NCBI GenBank assembly: GCA_041747155.1
Contig: JBGTFQ010000046.1
Coordinates: 1-44,349 of the forward strand
Direction of reading: 5' to 3'
From: JACDDK01 sp041747155
GTDB taxonomy: Bacteria; Actinomycetota; Rubrobacteria; Rubrobacterales; Rubrobacteraceae
Length of the DNA: 44,349 bases
The notes below the pieces were generated by a model. That model saw only the letters and a program-made list of their open reading frames with translations. It was not told the DNA's origin and searched no databases. Shown here one piece after another: positions 32,903 to 41,963 of this stretch (positions are counted from its first letter, which is position 1; each line of letters opens with the position of its first letter). A program made the position numbers and the translations under genes.

Positions 32903-33070
32903 CAAAAACTCACTGCTACAGGGGGGATATTCTTAACTTTCTGCCGGATTGAGAGTAAGTGTCCGAGACTCTGAGTGAACGGGTGAGCCTCGCCTTTGGA
33001 TTCATGGAATACGTTAGATCCTCATGGTTTAATCGCCGTAGAACATTAAGTACCCTGAAGGCTACCCATA

Positions 33071-36031
33071 ATGAGGATGCGTATTTCACTGTCTCGCCGC
33101 AAACACTCTAAACTCGGCAGCTTGGATCCAGCTTGGGTACTCCTTCTACTCCTTGTCATAGTCTGCTCTCTGCTTCTTGGACCTTTGAGAACGTTTGCCG
33201 CCGGAGGACCGGTAGCCGCGCTGGCAGCTTTCGTGATGTTCATGTTGCCCGGTCTCGTGTTGTTGGATTTGCTATTGAGTAGACGAGTGGGCAAATCTCG
33301 TGGCATACTCTCCAGAGTGCCGCCGGCGTTTGCTTTGAGTGCCGGTATCTTTGGACTTCTGGCTCTTCCACCCTTGTTGTTGAAGTGGAACCTGGATACT
33401 TATTTGCTGGCGTGTGGCGGCGTGTTTCTTCTCTCTGTGGTTGGCGCAATCGTCTTGATGTTTCGCGGCCCCGAGCCAACCGAGGAACGCCGGGAAACCG
33501 GCGGCAACGAGCGAGTTCTCTGGGTGTTGTTGATCGTCCTTACGGCAGTTCTGGGTTTCGCTTCCGTGGGGATACACCAGGGCGCTAGGTCGGACTTCTG
33601 GGCCTACGTCATGTACGCGCAGAGGTTCTTTGGGTTGGACCCTCTCAATAGTTTTTTTGTCGGGGGGTTTTCTCGCAGCTCCGTGATGGGCTGGTCCCTG
33701 GAACAAGCGGCGTTCTCCTGGGTCTCCGGCATCAACCCGGTGACGCTGCTAACGACGTATCTGGCTCCAGCGCTAATCCTGTTGAGCGTCCTGGCTCTTT
33801 ACGGGCTAGCTTTGTCCATTTTCCAAAACAGAGTTGCCGCACTCATATCGGGATGTCTCGCTGCACTGTTCTTCTTGTACCATCTAGATTCTTCACCCCA
33901 GAGCCTCGGCACCCAATTTGTAGGTCGTATAGTGGAAGATAAATTCGTTGTCAGATTCATATTTTTGCCCGTCGCGCTGAGTCTAGCGGCTCTCTTCCTG
34001 AGGGAGCGAAACCTACGCTATCTCTTTCTCTTTACTTTTGTTTGTTGGTCAGTGGTTTCGATACATCCCATAGGACTAGTGCTGATCGGGATCTCCGTGA
34101 CCGGCTTCGGGTTGGCGCATGCGGCGGCCAACTGGCGCGACTCCGCAGCCTGGAAGTCCCTGTTCGCTCTGGGAGCGGGTATGTCGAGTATCGTCCTGCC
34201 ACCGCTGGCGTATCTCCTGGCAACGGGGTCAGCCTCGCTCTCCATATTGGATAAAGCGTCGGTCGTATCCGACAAGCTACTGTTGTCCTCGCAGAGAAAC
34301 GAACGTCTCTTCCTGCTCGGCGACGGTTCGTACATCATGCACCCGTCTCTCGTGCTCGACCCGCCCATACTGGCGGCCTACTTGCTTGGCATACCATTTC
34401 TGGTCTGGAGAGCGAAGCGGAGCTTGGCGGCGCAGTTGCTACTCGGTACGCTTCTTTTTACAACGGCTCTGGTGTACGTCCCCCCGCTGGCGGTTCTCGC
34501 CGGTGGGATAGTTGGCCCCTGGACCATCTGGCGCCTGGCCTGGCCCATACCTCTCGCGGCGATACTGACTCTAGGTTGGATGTGTTGGGAGCTGCTGAGT
34601 CTTTTGAAATCTCGGCTGATCGAACGAGGGCCATCGAATCGAATAGCTCACATTCTCCCGCTACTTTTCGTCTGCGCTCTGGTAGCAGTCTTTACGCCTA
34701 TGGTGGCGGCGAACGTGAGATCAGCCGATGAGCAAGGGGAGATCGCCCAGGATAAGAGTTACTGTCAGGATCCCATGTTCCCCTGGATGAACGAGAACGT
34801 CACAACTCCAACCGTAATACTCGCGCCGGACGCAGAGACTAGTTGCTTCATGGGCTACATGCCGGAAGCTTACTACGTGAACTACAGAAGCGCGGCTCTC
34901 TCAGATGTAGCATCTTCGGAGACCTATAGATCGGTGGAGGAAGTCGAGAGTTTCTTCGATACCAAGGCTCTCGACGATGAGGCACTGTCCATACTGCGAC
35001 GTTACGAAGTGAATTACGTGCTGCTTCCTGCTAGTTCTCCGCTAAACCAACAGCTAGAACGTACCCCAGAATTCGAGATGCTGAATTCCCCTGGTCACAG
35101 GTACAGACTATACGAAATCAAGCTAGATGAGCTGCAGTATACTCAGATCGTTGTAGCCAATGGATACCTCAACGATGGCGAGGGAGAGAGGGCCATCAAG
35201 GCCTACACATTAGCTCCAACGGCTACTGAGGATGAAGAGTTTATGGTGTACGAGGGTCTTGGGCGGTCTTACCTGGCTATAGAGCGACCCAAGGAAGCTG
35301 TACCGAACCTGGAGCAAGCCGTCAGTCTGAGCCCGAAGGATCCAGTTTCGCTTGCATTGCTCGCTAAAGCGTATACCGAAGCAGGGAGCATCGCCGAAGC
35401 TCAGGATGCGTTGGAGGAAGCCGTTTCCCTGGCTCCGTGGGACGTGAGTCTACGCTTCAAGCTTGCCGAGTTGCTTCAGGACACGCAGGGAGAGAAAGCG
35501 TTGAAGCAATACGAAACGGTAGTAGAGAGGTATCCTAACGTGCCGGAGTATCGCGTGCGGTACGGTGAGTCACTCAATTTGGCCGGAGAGTTGGCGAATG
35601 CCGACGAGCAGTTCGAGCGGGCGATCCGCCTGAACCCACGGGCTTCCAGTGTCTACGGCGACATCGCCAAATCCCACGCGACCGCGAATCGTCCGGGGCA
35701 GGCGGCAATCAATTTCGAGGAGGCGCTGTATCTGGATCCCGACACCCCCGGTTACTCGATCCGGTTAGGCCAGGTCTACCTGAAGCTCTGGAAATCCGAG
35801 AAAGACGCAGAGTACCTGGAGTCCGCCGAAGACGCATTGCTGAAAACCCCGGAGTCCCAGACTGCGAACAAGAAACAACGGGCGAGCTCCAAGCTCGTGC
35901 TAGGCAAGGTCTACGAGCGATGGAAGAAACCGGAACAAGCTACAGAAGCTTACAAACAAGCTTTGGAGATAACCCCGGACTCCAAACCCGCACGCCAGGG
36001 TCTCGAAAGGATCGAGAGGAAGAGATCGTAA
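33071..36031 (+). CDS. GT-C-like polytopic membrane protein fused to a C-terminal TPR array
   Basis: A 986-residue protein. Residues about 17-560 hold some twelve membrane helices with an early loop GARSDFWAYVMYAQRF, whose Asp is placed like the catalytic acid of GT-C glycosyltransferases. A soluble domain follows (about 570-690; ENVTTPTVILAPD...YEVNYVLLPASS), resembling the extracytoplasmic tail of GT-C enzymes. Residues about 692-986 are at least six tetratricopeptide repeats, with consensus-like pieces such as AVSLSPKDPVSLALLAKAYT and ALEITPDSKPARQGL. As no helix follows the outer domain, the TPRs should lie outside the membrane. It may use lipid-linked sugars and assemble partners. GAAGG 8 bases before the ATG supports the start. 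Confidence 0.78.
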   Translation: MRMRISLSRRKHSKLGSLDPAWVLLLLLVIVCSLLLGPLRTFAAGGPVAALAAFVMFMLPGLVLLDLLLSRRVGKSRGILSRVPPAFALSAGIFGLLALPPLLLKWNLDTYLLACGGVFLLSVVGAIVLMFRGPEPTEERRETGGNERVLWVLLIVLTAVLGFASVGIHQGARSDFWAYVMYAQRFFGLDPLNSFFVGGFSRSSVMGWSLEQAAFSWVSGINPVTLLTTYLAPALILLSVLALYGLALSIFQNRVAALISGCLAALFFLYHLDSSPQSLGTQFVGRIVEDKFVVRFIFLPVALSLAALFLRERNLRYLFLFTFVCWSVVSIHPIGLVLIGISVTGFGLAHAAANWRDSAAWKSLFALGAGMSSIVLPPLAYLLATGSASLSILDKASVVSDKLLLSSQRNERLFLLGDGSYIMHPSLVLDPPILAAYLLGIPFLVWRAKRSLAAQLLLGTLLFTTALVYVPPLAVLAGGIVGPWTIWRLAWPIPLAAILTLGWMCWELLSLLKSRLIERGPSNRIAHILPLLFVCALVAVFTPMVAANVRSADEQGEIAQDKSYCQDPMFPWMNENVTTPTVILAPDAETSCFMGYMPEAYYVNYRSAALSDVASSETYRSVEEVESFFDTKALDDEALSILRRYEVNYVLLPASSPLNQQLERTPEFEMLNSPGHRYRLYEIKLDELQYTQIVVANGYLNDGEGERAIKAYTLAPTATEDEEFMVYEGLGRSYLAIERPKEAVPNLEQAVSLSPKDPVSLALLAKAYTEAGSIAEAQDALEEAVSLAPWDVSLRFKLAELLQDTQGEKALKQYETVVERYPNVPEYRVRYGESLNLAGELANADEQFERAIRLNPRASSVYGDIAKSHATANRPGQAAINFEEALYLDPDTPGYSIRLGQVYLKLWKSEKDAEYLESAEDALLKTPESQTANKKQRASSKLVLGKVYERWKKPEQATEAYKQALEITPDSKPARQGLERIERKRS

Positions 36032-36079
36032 CCTTTGTTGGATCGAGGTAAGTTCCAGGTTATGCGTGTAGGATTTTCG

Positions 36080-37081
36080 TTACAGTTTCACTCGCGACAG
36101 AGGGCCGCTCTGTATTTGTGGCAGGTTACTGCCACTCGTGTTCGAAGCGAGGATCCAATCTTCCCATAAGGGAGATTCCCACAGGGGATAGGCTAGATCC
36201 TCACCCGGTGGAGGATCTTCGACGAGTCTCTCGGCACAGTAGTTCCAGAAATCCGCGTAGCCCCCGAAACGCTGACTCATCTTCCGGATCTGCCCCCGGT
36301 AAGCCCCCGCTACCTGCGAGGCGAACCTGGTCGGCATGGTACTCTGCTGGCCGGAATTTACCTTGAGCCTGAGAAAACGCTCGTCGAAGACCACGGGAAC
36401 CTCCAAAAAGTCATAGAGACTCTTCAACAACTTCTCGGGGAACAGATGCACGTCTTCCAAGAAGCCCACGAAGATGCGATCCTCCGGGTAGAACGCGCTC
36501 CACTTGCGAAGCGTCCGCAAATAGCTCGTCATTCGACGCTTTCGCTTGCCGTCCAGACGCGCCTCGAACTCGTCGCGTGAGATACTCACGGGGTTCTCGC
36601 CTCGGCTCCTTAGACCCATGTTGATAACCGACCACGGTCTCTCTATCGGGTTGCGCATCATGAATATTATCTTCGCCTCGGGCATGAGACTGTGGACATG
36701 AGCGATGCTCGCCTTGCTCAGTATCGCGTAGTCTGGTGTTGTCTCGCCCGTGATCCTACCCCGGCCCGGCTCGAAGAGCGAAGCGTACCAGTGGTCGTTG
36801 GGAGACCCGAAAAAGTACTTGTAGGACCAGGCCAGGTCTTCCGTGGACATGTTGCGCGGGAGAGCTTTGAGGCTAAGGCCGAGTTGTCGCCGCCAACGTT
36901 TATCCGCAGGGCTGTCGCCTCGTAGATGGGCGAGTAGACCGCCACCGGGTTTGGCCTTCTCGTCGAAGTAGTGGATCTCTTTTTCTTTGGGCATCCAGAT
37001 GTCGGGGTGGGCGCGTAGATTCTGGTATAGCCACGTAGTACCGGCTTTCTGAGCTCCTATCCCTATGAAATCCGGGTACAT
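36080..37081 (-). CDS. PAPS-dependent sulfotransferase (tandem copy A)
   Basis: A 333-residue sulfotransferase-domain protein. GIGAQKAGTTWLYQNL (residues 7-22) is the 5'-phosphosulfate loop, and IFMMRNPIERPWS (about 140-152) carries the 3'-phosphate-binding Arg and downstream Ser of the PAPS site. GETTPDY between them is the family's catalytic-region motif. Such enzymes transfer sulfate from PAPS to hydroxyl or amino groups, here probably of a glycan. The ATG at 37081 has GGGAGAGGG upstream. Its N-terminal 30 residues are nearly identical to the next gene, 73 bases upstream, indicating tandem duplication. No signal peptide, so it acts in the cytoplasm before export. Confidence 0.9.
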   Translation of the reverse strand: MYPDFIGIGAQKAGTTWLYQNLRAHPDIWMPKEKEIHYFDEKAKPGGGLLAHLRGDSPADKRWRRQLGLSLKALPRNMSTEDLAWSYKYFFGSPNDHWYASLFEPGRGRITGETTPDYAILSKASIAHVHSLMPEAKIIFMMRNPIERPWSVINMGLRSRGENPVSISRDEFEARLDGKRKRRMTSYLRTLRKWSAFYPEDRIFVGFLEDVHLFPEKLLKSLYDFLEVPVVFDERFLRLKVNSGQQSTMPTRFASQVAGAYRGQIRKMSQRFGGYADFWNYCAERLVEDPPPGEDLAYPLWESPLWEDWILASNTSGSNLPQIQSGPLSRVKL

Positions 37082-37154
37082 TCAGCCCTCTCCCTGCGAC
37101 CCGCGGCCCGCCCAATACACCAAGATCGAAGACAACTAGAGTCCATTTTATTCC

Positions 37155-38159
37155 TCAACTCCTGCGCCACAGGGAGTTCAACGGGCCGCTTTGTATAGTG
37201 TTCGGTATCGTTTCGCGGCGGACCCAGTCATCCCAGAAGATTGATTCGGTGAAGGGATAGACAAGGGCATCGTCGTTCGACGGTGAGGCTTGGATCAAGC
37301 GTTCCGCGCAATAGGCCCAGAACGAAGCGTAGCCTCCGAAGTGTTTATCGAGATCCCGTATCTCGTCTCCATAGTTCCGCGCTAAACGAGCGGCTACATC
37401 CGTCGGTATGCGTCCCACGGATCTCGAATGCACTTTCTTCTCCAAGCCCTGTGGCATGAAGGAAGATTCTACTCCCAAGAACTCGTATATCCGGCCTAGA
37501 AGCTGCACCGGGAAGAGTTGCACGTCCTCCAGAAAGCCTACGAATATGCGATCCTCCGGGTAGAACGCGCTCCACTTTTCGAGCGTCCGCAGGTAGTTCG
37601 TGAGTCGCCGGGAAGTATTGTGCTTGGTCCTGCGCAGAAGCTTCTTCGATTTCACAGTTCCGGCGGAGCCTTTCTTGGTCCGGTCGAAGCTCATGACTGT
37701 CTGGGACCAGACGCGCTCTATGGGGTTGCGCATCATGAATATTATCTTTGCCTCGGGCATGAGATCTTTTACATGGCCCACGACTTCCCTATTGAGCACG
37801 GAATAGGAAGGCGTGATCTCACCAACCAATTTCCCCCGCCCTGCCTCGAAGAGCGAGCCGTACCATTCATCGTCCCGGATACCACTCAGATATTTCGATC
37901 CCCAAAGCAAATTCTCGGCGGATGGCTGGTCTAGAGCGTGTTTGCGGAGCCATCCGGACATCTGTCCGCGCCAATGCTGGTCCTCCGGTTGCCTACCGAG
38001 AAGGCCGGAGACGAAGCTGGGTTTCTCTTCACCCATCCCGTCAAAATAGTGTATTTCCTTGCGCGGCGGCATCCAGATGTCGGGGTGGGCTCGCAGGTTG
38101 TGGTACAGCCACGTAGTACCGGCTTTCTGAGCCCCTATCCCCAAGAAGTCCGGGTACAT
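37155..38159 (-). CDS. PAPS-dependent sulfotransferase (tandem copy B)
   Basis: A 334-residue paralogue of the 36080-37081 protein: GIGAQKAGTTWLYHNL, then GEITPSY and IFMMRNPIERVWS. The two share the N-terminal loop, PEAKIIFMMRNPIER and RKWSAFYPEDRIFVGFLEDV-type blocks, but differ in the substrate-facing middle (copy B inserts a lysine-rich TKKGSAGTVKSKKLL segment). That suggests different acceptor positions. The gene begins 8 bases after the upstream glycosyltransferase stop, so it is in the same transcript. A close ribosome binding site (GAGG) is only 2 bases from the ATG. Confidence 0.9.
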   Translation of the reverse strand: MYPDFLGIGAQKAGTTWLYHNLRAHPDIWMPPRKEIHYFDGMGEEKPSFVSGLLGRQPEDQHWRGQMSGWLRKHALDQPSAENLLWGSKYLSGIRDDEWYGSLFEAGRGKLVGEITPSYSVLNREVVGHVKDLMPEAKIIFMMRNPIERVWSQTVMSFDRTKKGSAGTVKSKKLLRRTKHNTSRRLTNYLRTLEKWSAFYPEDRIFVGFLEDVQLFPVQLLGRIYEFLGVESSFMPQGLEKKVHSRSVGRIPTDVAARLARNYGDEIRDLDKHFGGYASFWAYCAERLIQASPSNDDALVYPFTESIFWDDWVRRETIPNTIQSGPLNSLWRRS

Positions 38160-38167
38160 AGCCTCGT

Positions 38168-39217
38168 CTAACCTTCGCCACGGGCGATACTGGTGACTTG
38201 CGGCTCCGCGCCCTCCAGATGCCGAACGAGACGTTGCATAAACCCGGCGAACTGCTTCCGTTCGCGATCCAGGGTGTGACGAGCCACGGTTTCGTATCCC
38301 GCCGTTCTAAGGAGATTTATCTCGTTCACTGGCGTGGCGCGGAGGTCTTTCAATGCTTTTGCGTAGCTTTCAGCGTCATCGAAGCCCGCTTCGAGGCAGT
38401 TCTCGCCGAAATTGCAGTAGGCTAGGTTTCCACCAGCGTCCGAGGTAATAACTATATTCCCGGCGGCCATCGCTTCGAGACCCGGAAGGTAGAAACCTTC
38501 TTCGGTCATGGGAGTGGAGAGGAAGACATCGGCCCAGTGGTAGAGGTCTCGAAGCTCGTCCCAGCCCACAGGCTCTCGGATAGCTCGAAACTCGAATCCT
38601 TCGGTTCCTGACAACGTCGCTGCCACCCGGTCCCCGACATAGGATTTCCAGGTCGTATAGCCGACCTTTATCGGAGATCCGAGTGGGCCAGTCCTGTCTT
38701 TGGAGAAGAATTCGGCGTTGTGGCCGAGATCTATGACCTCGGTCATGGAGGAAGGGTTTAGGTAGGGTTGGCAAGCTTTCAGGACCACCTCGTTGGTCAA
38801 GATGCGGGCCATCGGGCGCGAGAGCGAGCGAACGGCGTGACCGCGCTCGAAAGTTGGGTTGGCCCAGCGAACATTTTGTACGATCTGGATCACCTGCTCG
38901 TGGCGCGACCAGCGGCTAATTCTGGGTTCCAGCAGCGGATAGTGCGTCGGCCAGGAGAGGAACGCAAGGTCATAGGGACCGACGGACGCTTGCTCCAGCC
39001 GAACGAACCGGATCCCATTCTCGGGCGAGATGTTCGAAAAGCGTTCGTTCTCGAACAGAAGCAAACCCGGCTTGTATCTCTCGGGACTCGCGATGACGGG
39101 CTCATAACCCAGTGAGATCGCATGGTTCACGTAATCGAAGAGCTTCACGACTCCACCTGCCGGAAAAAATGTCGGTGTCATGAAGTGGATCCGCTTCCAG
39201 CGGCCCGGCAGACTCAC
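38168..39217 (-). CDS. Glycosyltransferase (GT-B fold, GT4-like)
   Basis: A 349-residue protein. HFMTPTFFPAGGVVKLFDYVNHA at the N-terminus, then VIQIVQNVRWANP, SPIKVGYTTWKS, DVFLSTPMTEEGFYLPGLEAMAAGNIVITSDAGGN and DAESYAKAL, fit a GT4-like transferase. I set the start at the GTG at 39217, where GTGA overlaps the upstream stop. The longer frame from 39385 begins with arginine-rich sequence that is only the preceding gene read in another frame. Its substrate is unknown. It lies between a glycosyltransferase and the tandem sulfotransferases. Confidence 0.8.
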   Translation of the reverse strand: MSLPGRWKRIHFMTPTFFPAGGVVKLFDYVNHAISLGYEPVIASPERYKPGLLLFENERFSNISPENGIRFVRLEQASVGPYDLAFLSWPTHYPLLEPRISRWSRHEQVIQIVQNVRWANPTFERGHAVRSLSRPMARILTNEVVLKACQPYLNPSSMTEVIDLGHNAEFFSKDRTGPLGSPIKVGYTTWKSYVGDRVAATLSGTEGFEFRAIREPVGWDELRDLYHWADVFLSTPMTEEGFYLPGLEAMAAGNIVITSDAGGNLAYCNFGENCLEAGFDDAESYAKALKDLRATPVNEINLLRTAGYETVARHTLDRERKQFAGFMQRLVRHLEGAEPQVTSIARGEG

Positions 39218-40380
39218 CAGGACTCCAGTATTCTCACTAGAGGCATTACCGCCACCTTCGGATCCAGCACGGCGGCGGCGAGCTTCCGAGCGTTCCGTTG
39301 TTTTTCCCGCAGCAAGTCCGGCTGCTCCAGAATGGTCTCGATTATCCGCTCGATAGATTCCGTATCTTGGGGGTCCACGAGCCAACCGGCATCGTAGTTG
39401 GAGATCATCTCGGATACTTCGGTGAACGGTGGATGTATCACCGGCACTCCGCAGGTCAGCGAGATCACGGATCTAGTGACCATCGCGTACTCTCTTTCGA
39501 GGTTGTGCTCGAAGAGATCCACTGACACGTCCACAGTAGAGAGGAACCTTTGGAAATCCGAGAAGGTCATTGATGCGTGGGTGGTGACGGAGGGATGCTC
39601 CGCGAGCTGGTCGAGGCCGCTCTCGGACTGGTGTGAGCGTCCCGCTCCGCCACCCCAGTGCCACGGAGTCAGTAAGTCCAGACTCATGCGCGGGTCACCC
39701 AATCGACGCTCCACCGCGCTCATCCAGCCACCGGGCGAACTCCACGACTGAAGATATCCGGCGACGGCGAACTTGGTCCGTCCGTCGTCTTTTGGTTCAC
39801 TCTCGGAGATTGAGATCGGGACGCACATGTTCACGACTTCGAGGGGTATTTGCCGGATATCCCGGTCGGTTTGGAGGATCCAAGCTAGGAAATAAGGCAC
39901 TTTCTTGCTTCCGTTCACCACGAAAGCATCGGCGAGTTCTATGGTCCGGATCTTACGCCTCCGCAGGTCTTTTAACTCTTTTTTTGGATATACCGCTCCG
40001 TGCTGGTAGAGCGTTTCGAGCATCTTGGGCGCGAAGAAATCCACGACGTATCGGATGCCTTCGATGGGCCGAAGGTGGTCCACGTGGTTGCTGTTCGTGA
40101 TAACGGCCACGGCGGGGGCGTTGGCTTCTAGATATTTCGTCAACCGTCGCTCGTCCACGAATTCCGTGCCGGGCGCTGTGGGAGATGGCGCGGATTTCCC
40201 CAACCTCATCCAGCGTCGATCCACAGCCCCCCGAGGCACCAGGGTCTTTACTCGCAATCCATTAGCCCGCAGACCTTCCGCCAGACCGAAGGCCCGGAGT
40301 CCCGGCGCGGCGACTGGCAAGGCGAGGTTCGGGACCACATCATTGGATACTACGAAAACGGGTGGTCGCGGCGCTACCAA
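39214..40380 (-). CDS. Glycosyltransferase-like protein (GT-B fold)
   Basis: A 388-residue protein starting at TTG 40380. Features are PGLRAFGLAEGLRANGLRVKTLVPR near the N-terminus, YVVDFFAPKMLE, DAFVVNGSKKVPYFLAWI, and near the C-terminus MVTRSVISLTCGVPVIHPPFTEVSEMI and AGWLVDPQDTESI. These match the layout of GT4-type enzymes, though the donor-site glutamates are less clear than in other copies here. Function beyond sugar transfer is not known. It overlaps the methyltransferase upstream by 7 bases and the next glycosyltransferase by 4. Confidence 0.75.
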   Translation of the reverse strand: MVAPRPPVFVVSNDVVPNLALPVAAPGLRAFGLAEGLRANGLRVKTLVPRGAVDRRWMRLGKSAPSPTAPGTEFVDERRLTKYLEANAPAVAVITNSNHVDHLRPIEGIRYVVDFFAPKMLETLYQHGAVYPKKELKDLRRRKIRTIELADAFVVNGSKKVPYFLAWILQTDRDIRQIPLEVVNMCVPISISESEPKDDGRTKFAVAGYLQSWSSPGGWMSAVERRLGDPRMSLDLLTPWHWGGGAGRSHQSESGLDQLAEHPSVTTHASMTFSDFQRFLSTVDVSVDLFEHNLEREYAMVTRSVISLTCGVPVIHPPFTEVSEMISNYDAGWLVDPQDTESIERIIETILEQPDLLREKQRNARKLAAAVLDPKVAVMPLVRILESW

Positions 40381-41534
40381 CTCTTCGGGGTTCCGAGTCG
40401 GGACAACTCCAAAAGACCGGCCCGGCTAACGTCGTCGCCGGGGTAGCGGAGTGACTGCGCGTACTCTAGAGTCACCTGTCCAGCGGAAGCCTCCATCACC
40501 AGACCAACGAAGCTCTTTATGGACATGGGATGGATTGTAGAGCCTGGGCTCATACGCTCCGCGACAAAATCCTCTAGAAATAGCAGCCGCCCGCCCGGAC
40601 GAGTCACTCTCCACATCTCGGAGAGCAGGGTACGTTTCGATGGCGTGGGATTGTGGTGCAAGGTATCTACGGTGAAGGTTAGATCTAAGCTCTCGTCATC
40701 GTATGGAAGCAGAAGATCCGGCCCGAGGCTCTCGAAGTGTGCCTCCGGATAGTCTGTGGAAGCGGCCCCGAGCATATCATCACTCAAGTCCACCCCATGA
40801 TATCGGGTGCCGGACAAACCAGAAACCGAAGCCCAACGCCCCACACCCGCCCCTACCTCCAACACATCAAAGGGCGCGTCGGCGTCGCGGCTGCCCTTCG
40901 CCGCGACGAACCGGGGTTCGAGCGCGGCGAACTGCACCCGGTGCATGGCCTTGTTCAGCGGCAAGTTTGATCGCGAGCTACAGATAGCTCGCAGAGGAGC
41001 CCGCCGAGCCAACTCCCGTCCACGGTTGATCCAATACGAGCGCGGCTCGTATACATCATCGGTGACGGCTACTCCATCAGCCTCGCGTTCTTGGACTGAG
41101 ATCTCGCCGGCAACCGTCTCGGGCGTGGCATCCAGATGAATTCTCTGGCTCGGCCTCCAGCGGTACTTCTGGGCCAGTTCGTTCCATAGCGCGTCGTCGC
41201 CGGTCACGATGCGGTCGAAGAGACCGAGGTTGCTCAGGAGGGGCTCACCAAGCACTTCGTCAATCGCGAATGACTCGGAGCCAGTCGGGATCGTCAAGAC
41301 TATCGGCATGTCCCGCTGCTCGTCGGTCATGGACTCGAACGGGAAAGATAGGGGGTCCAGGATGATCAGGTCCGTAGCTCGCCGCAAAGCGGAACCTAGT
41401 TGCGCGGGGAGGACTTGCCAGTCGCTGAGCACCAAGCAGTCCGGCGGTAGTCCGGCCTTCGCTATTCGTTCCGAGAAGCGGCCCGCGTATACGACTGGAT
41501 GGTCACCGGTGACGACGTTTTTGGAGCCTGGCAT
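40374..41534 (-). CDS. Methyltransferase with unrecognised N-terminal domain
   Basis: A 386-residue protein. The C-terminal part is a class I methyltransferase: DVLEVGAGVGRW (residues 223-234), YHGVDLSDDML, DLTFTVDTLHHNP and RVTRPGGRLLFLEDF. The first 210 residues are not typical; DLIILDPLSFPFES, IVLTIPTGSESFA and FDRIVTGDDALWNEL suggest an alpha/beta fold resembling the N-terminal half of a GT-B enzyme or a Rossmann domain. I do not recognise it. The methyl acceptor is probably a sugar. It ends with a 7-base overlap into the glycosyltransferase gene. Confidence 0.8.
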   Translation of the reverse strand: MPGSKNVVTGDHPVVYAGRFSERIAKAGLPPDCLVLSDWQVLPAQLGSALRRATDLIILDPLSFPFESMTDEQRDMPIVLTIPTGSESFAIDEVLGEPLLSNLGLFDRIVTGDDALWNELAQKYRWRPSQRIHLDATPETVAGEISVQEREADGVAVTDDVYEPRSYWINRGRELARRAPLRAICSSRSNLPLNKAMHRVQFAALEPRFVAAKGSRDADAPFDVLEVGAGVGRWASVSGLSGTRYHGVDLSDDMLGAASTDYPEAHFESLGPDLLLPYDDESLDLTFTVDTLHHNPTPSKRTLLSEMWRVTRPGGRLLFLEDFVAERMSPGSTIHPMSIKSFVGLVMEASAGQVTLEYAQSLRYPGDDVSRAGLLELSRLGTPKSW

Positions 41535-41543
41535 CGTCGTATC

Positions 41544-41963
41544 TTAGAGGTAACGTTGTTCCAGGACGCGAAACTCCTTTTTGCGCCGCAGTAAGTCACC
41601 CAGCGGACGCCGTCCCATAAGCTTTAGGAGGGCGGTGAGATCCCGCTCCGCCCTTTCGAGATACTCCGGGCCTTTGGCTCCCGCGGATGTCCGAAGATAG
41701 CGTTCTTCGAGATCGCGGAAGCGAGGACTGGCCTGCAGAGGCACACCGAGCGGGCTTCTCGAAATGCGGCGCACCAGAAGCACCAGGTCGCTCTCCGCTT
41801 CTTCGAGCCGCGAGAGCCGGGCGGGTGAGAGCGTGGAGCCCTGTTTTTCAGCCTCGCCCATGCCCAGGCGGCTGCGAAGGAAGCGGACCTCGAAGGTTAG
41901 CAACTCGTTCTCCATCCTGAGCATATCCAGGTTCGTCGGCGTGTAGAAGTCATTCTCCGGCAA
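41544..41963 (-). CDS. Small protein of two 39-residue repeats
   Basis: A 139-residue soluble protein of unknown function. After a helical start with heptad-like hydrophobics (LDMLRMENELLTFEVRFLR) come two ungapped copies of a 39-residue unit, residues 52-90 and 101-139, with 19 identical positions by eye; both have DL..L...RxPLG..L and end LE[EQ]RYL. The TTG at 41963 is strongly supported by GGAGGAGG 6 bases upstream, and overlaps the end of the sulfotransferase gene by 14 bases. High charge suggests a helical, possibly oligomeric adaptor. It lies between a sulfotransferase and a methyltransferase, so a scaffold role there is possible (inference). Confidence 0.78.
   Translation of the reverse strand: MPENDFYTPTNLDMLRMENELLTFEVRFLRSRLGMGEAEKQGSTLSPARLSRLEEAESDLVLLVRRISRSPLGVPLQASPRFRDLEERYLRTSAGAKGPEYLERAERDLTALLKLMGRRPLGDLLRRKKEFRVLEQRYL

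Noticed and set aside
39218..39385. Longer N-terminus of the glycosyltransferase at 38168-39217
   Set aside because: The extra residues are arginine- and glycine-rich and fully overlap the preceding gene; a GTG overlapping that gene's stop gives a natural start.
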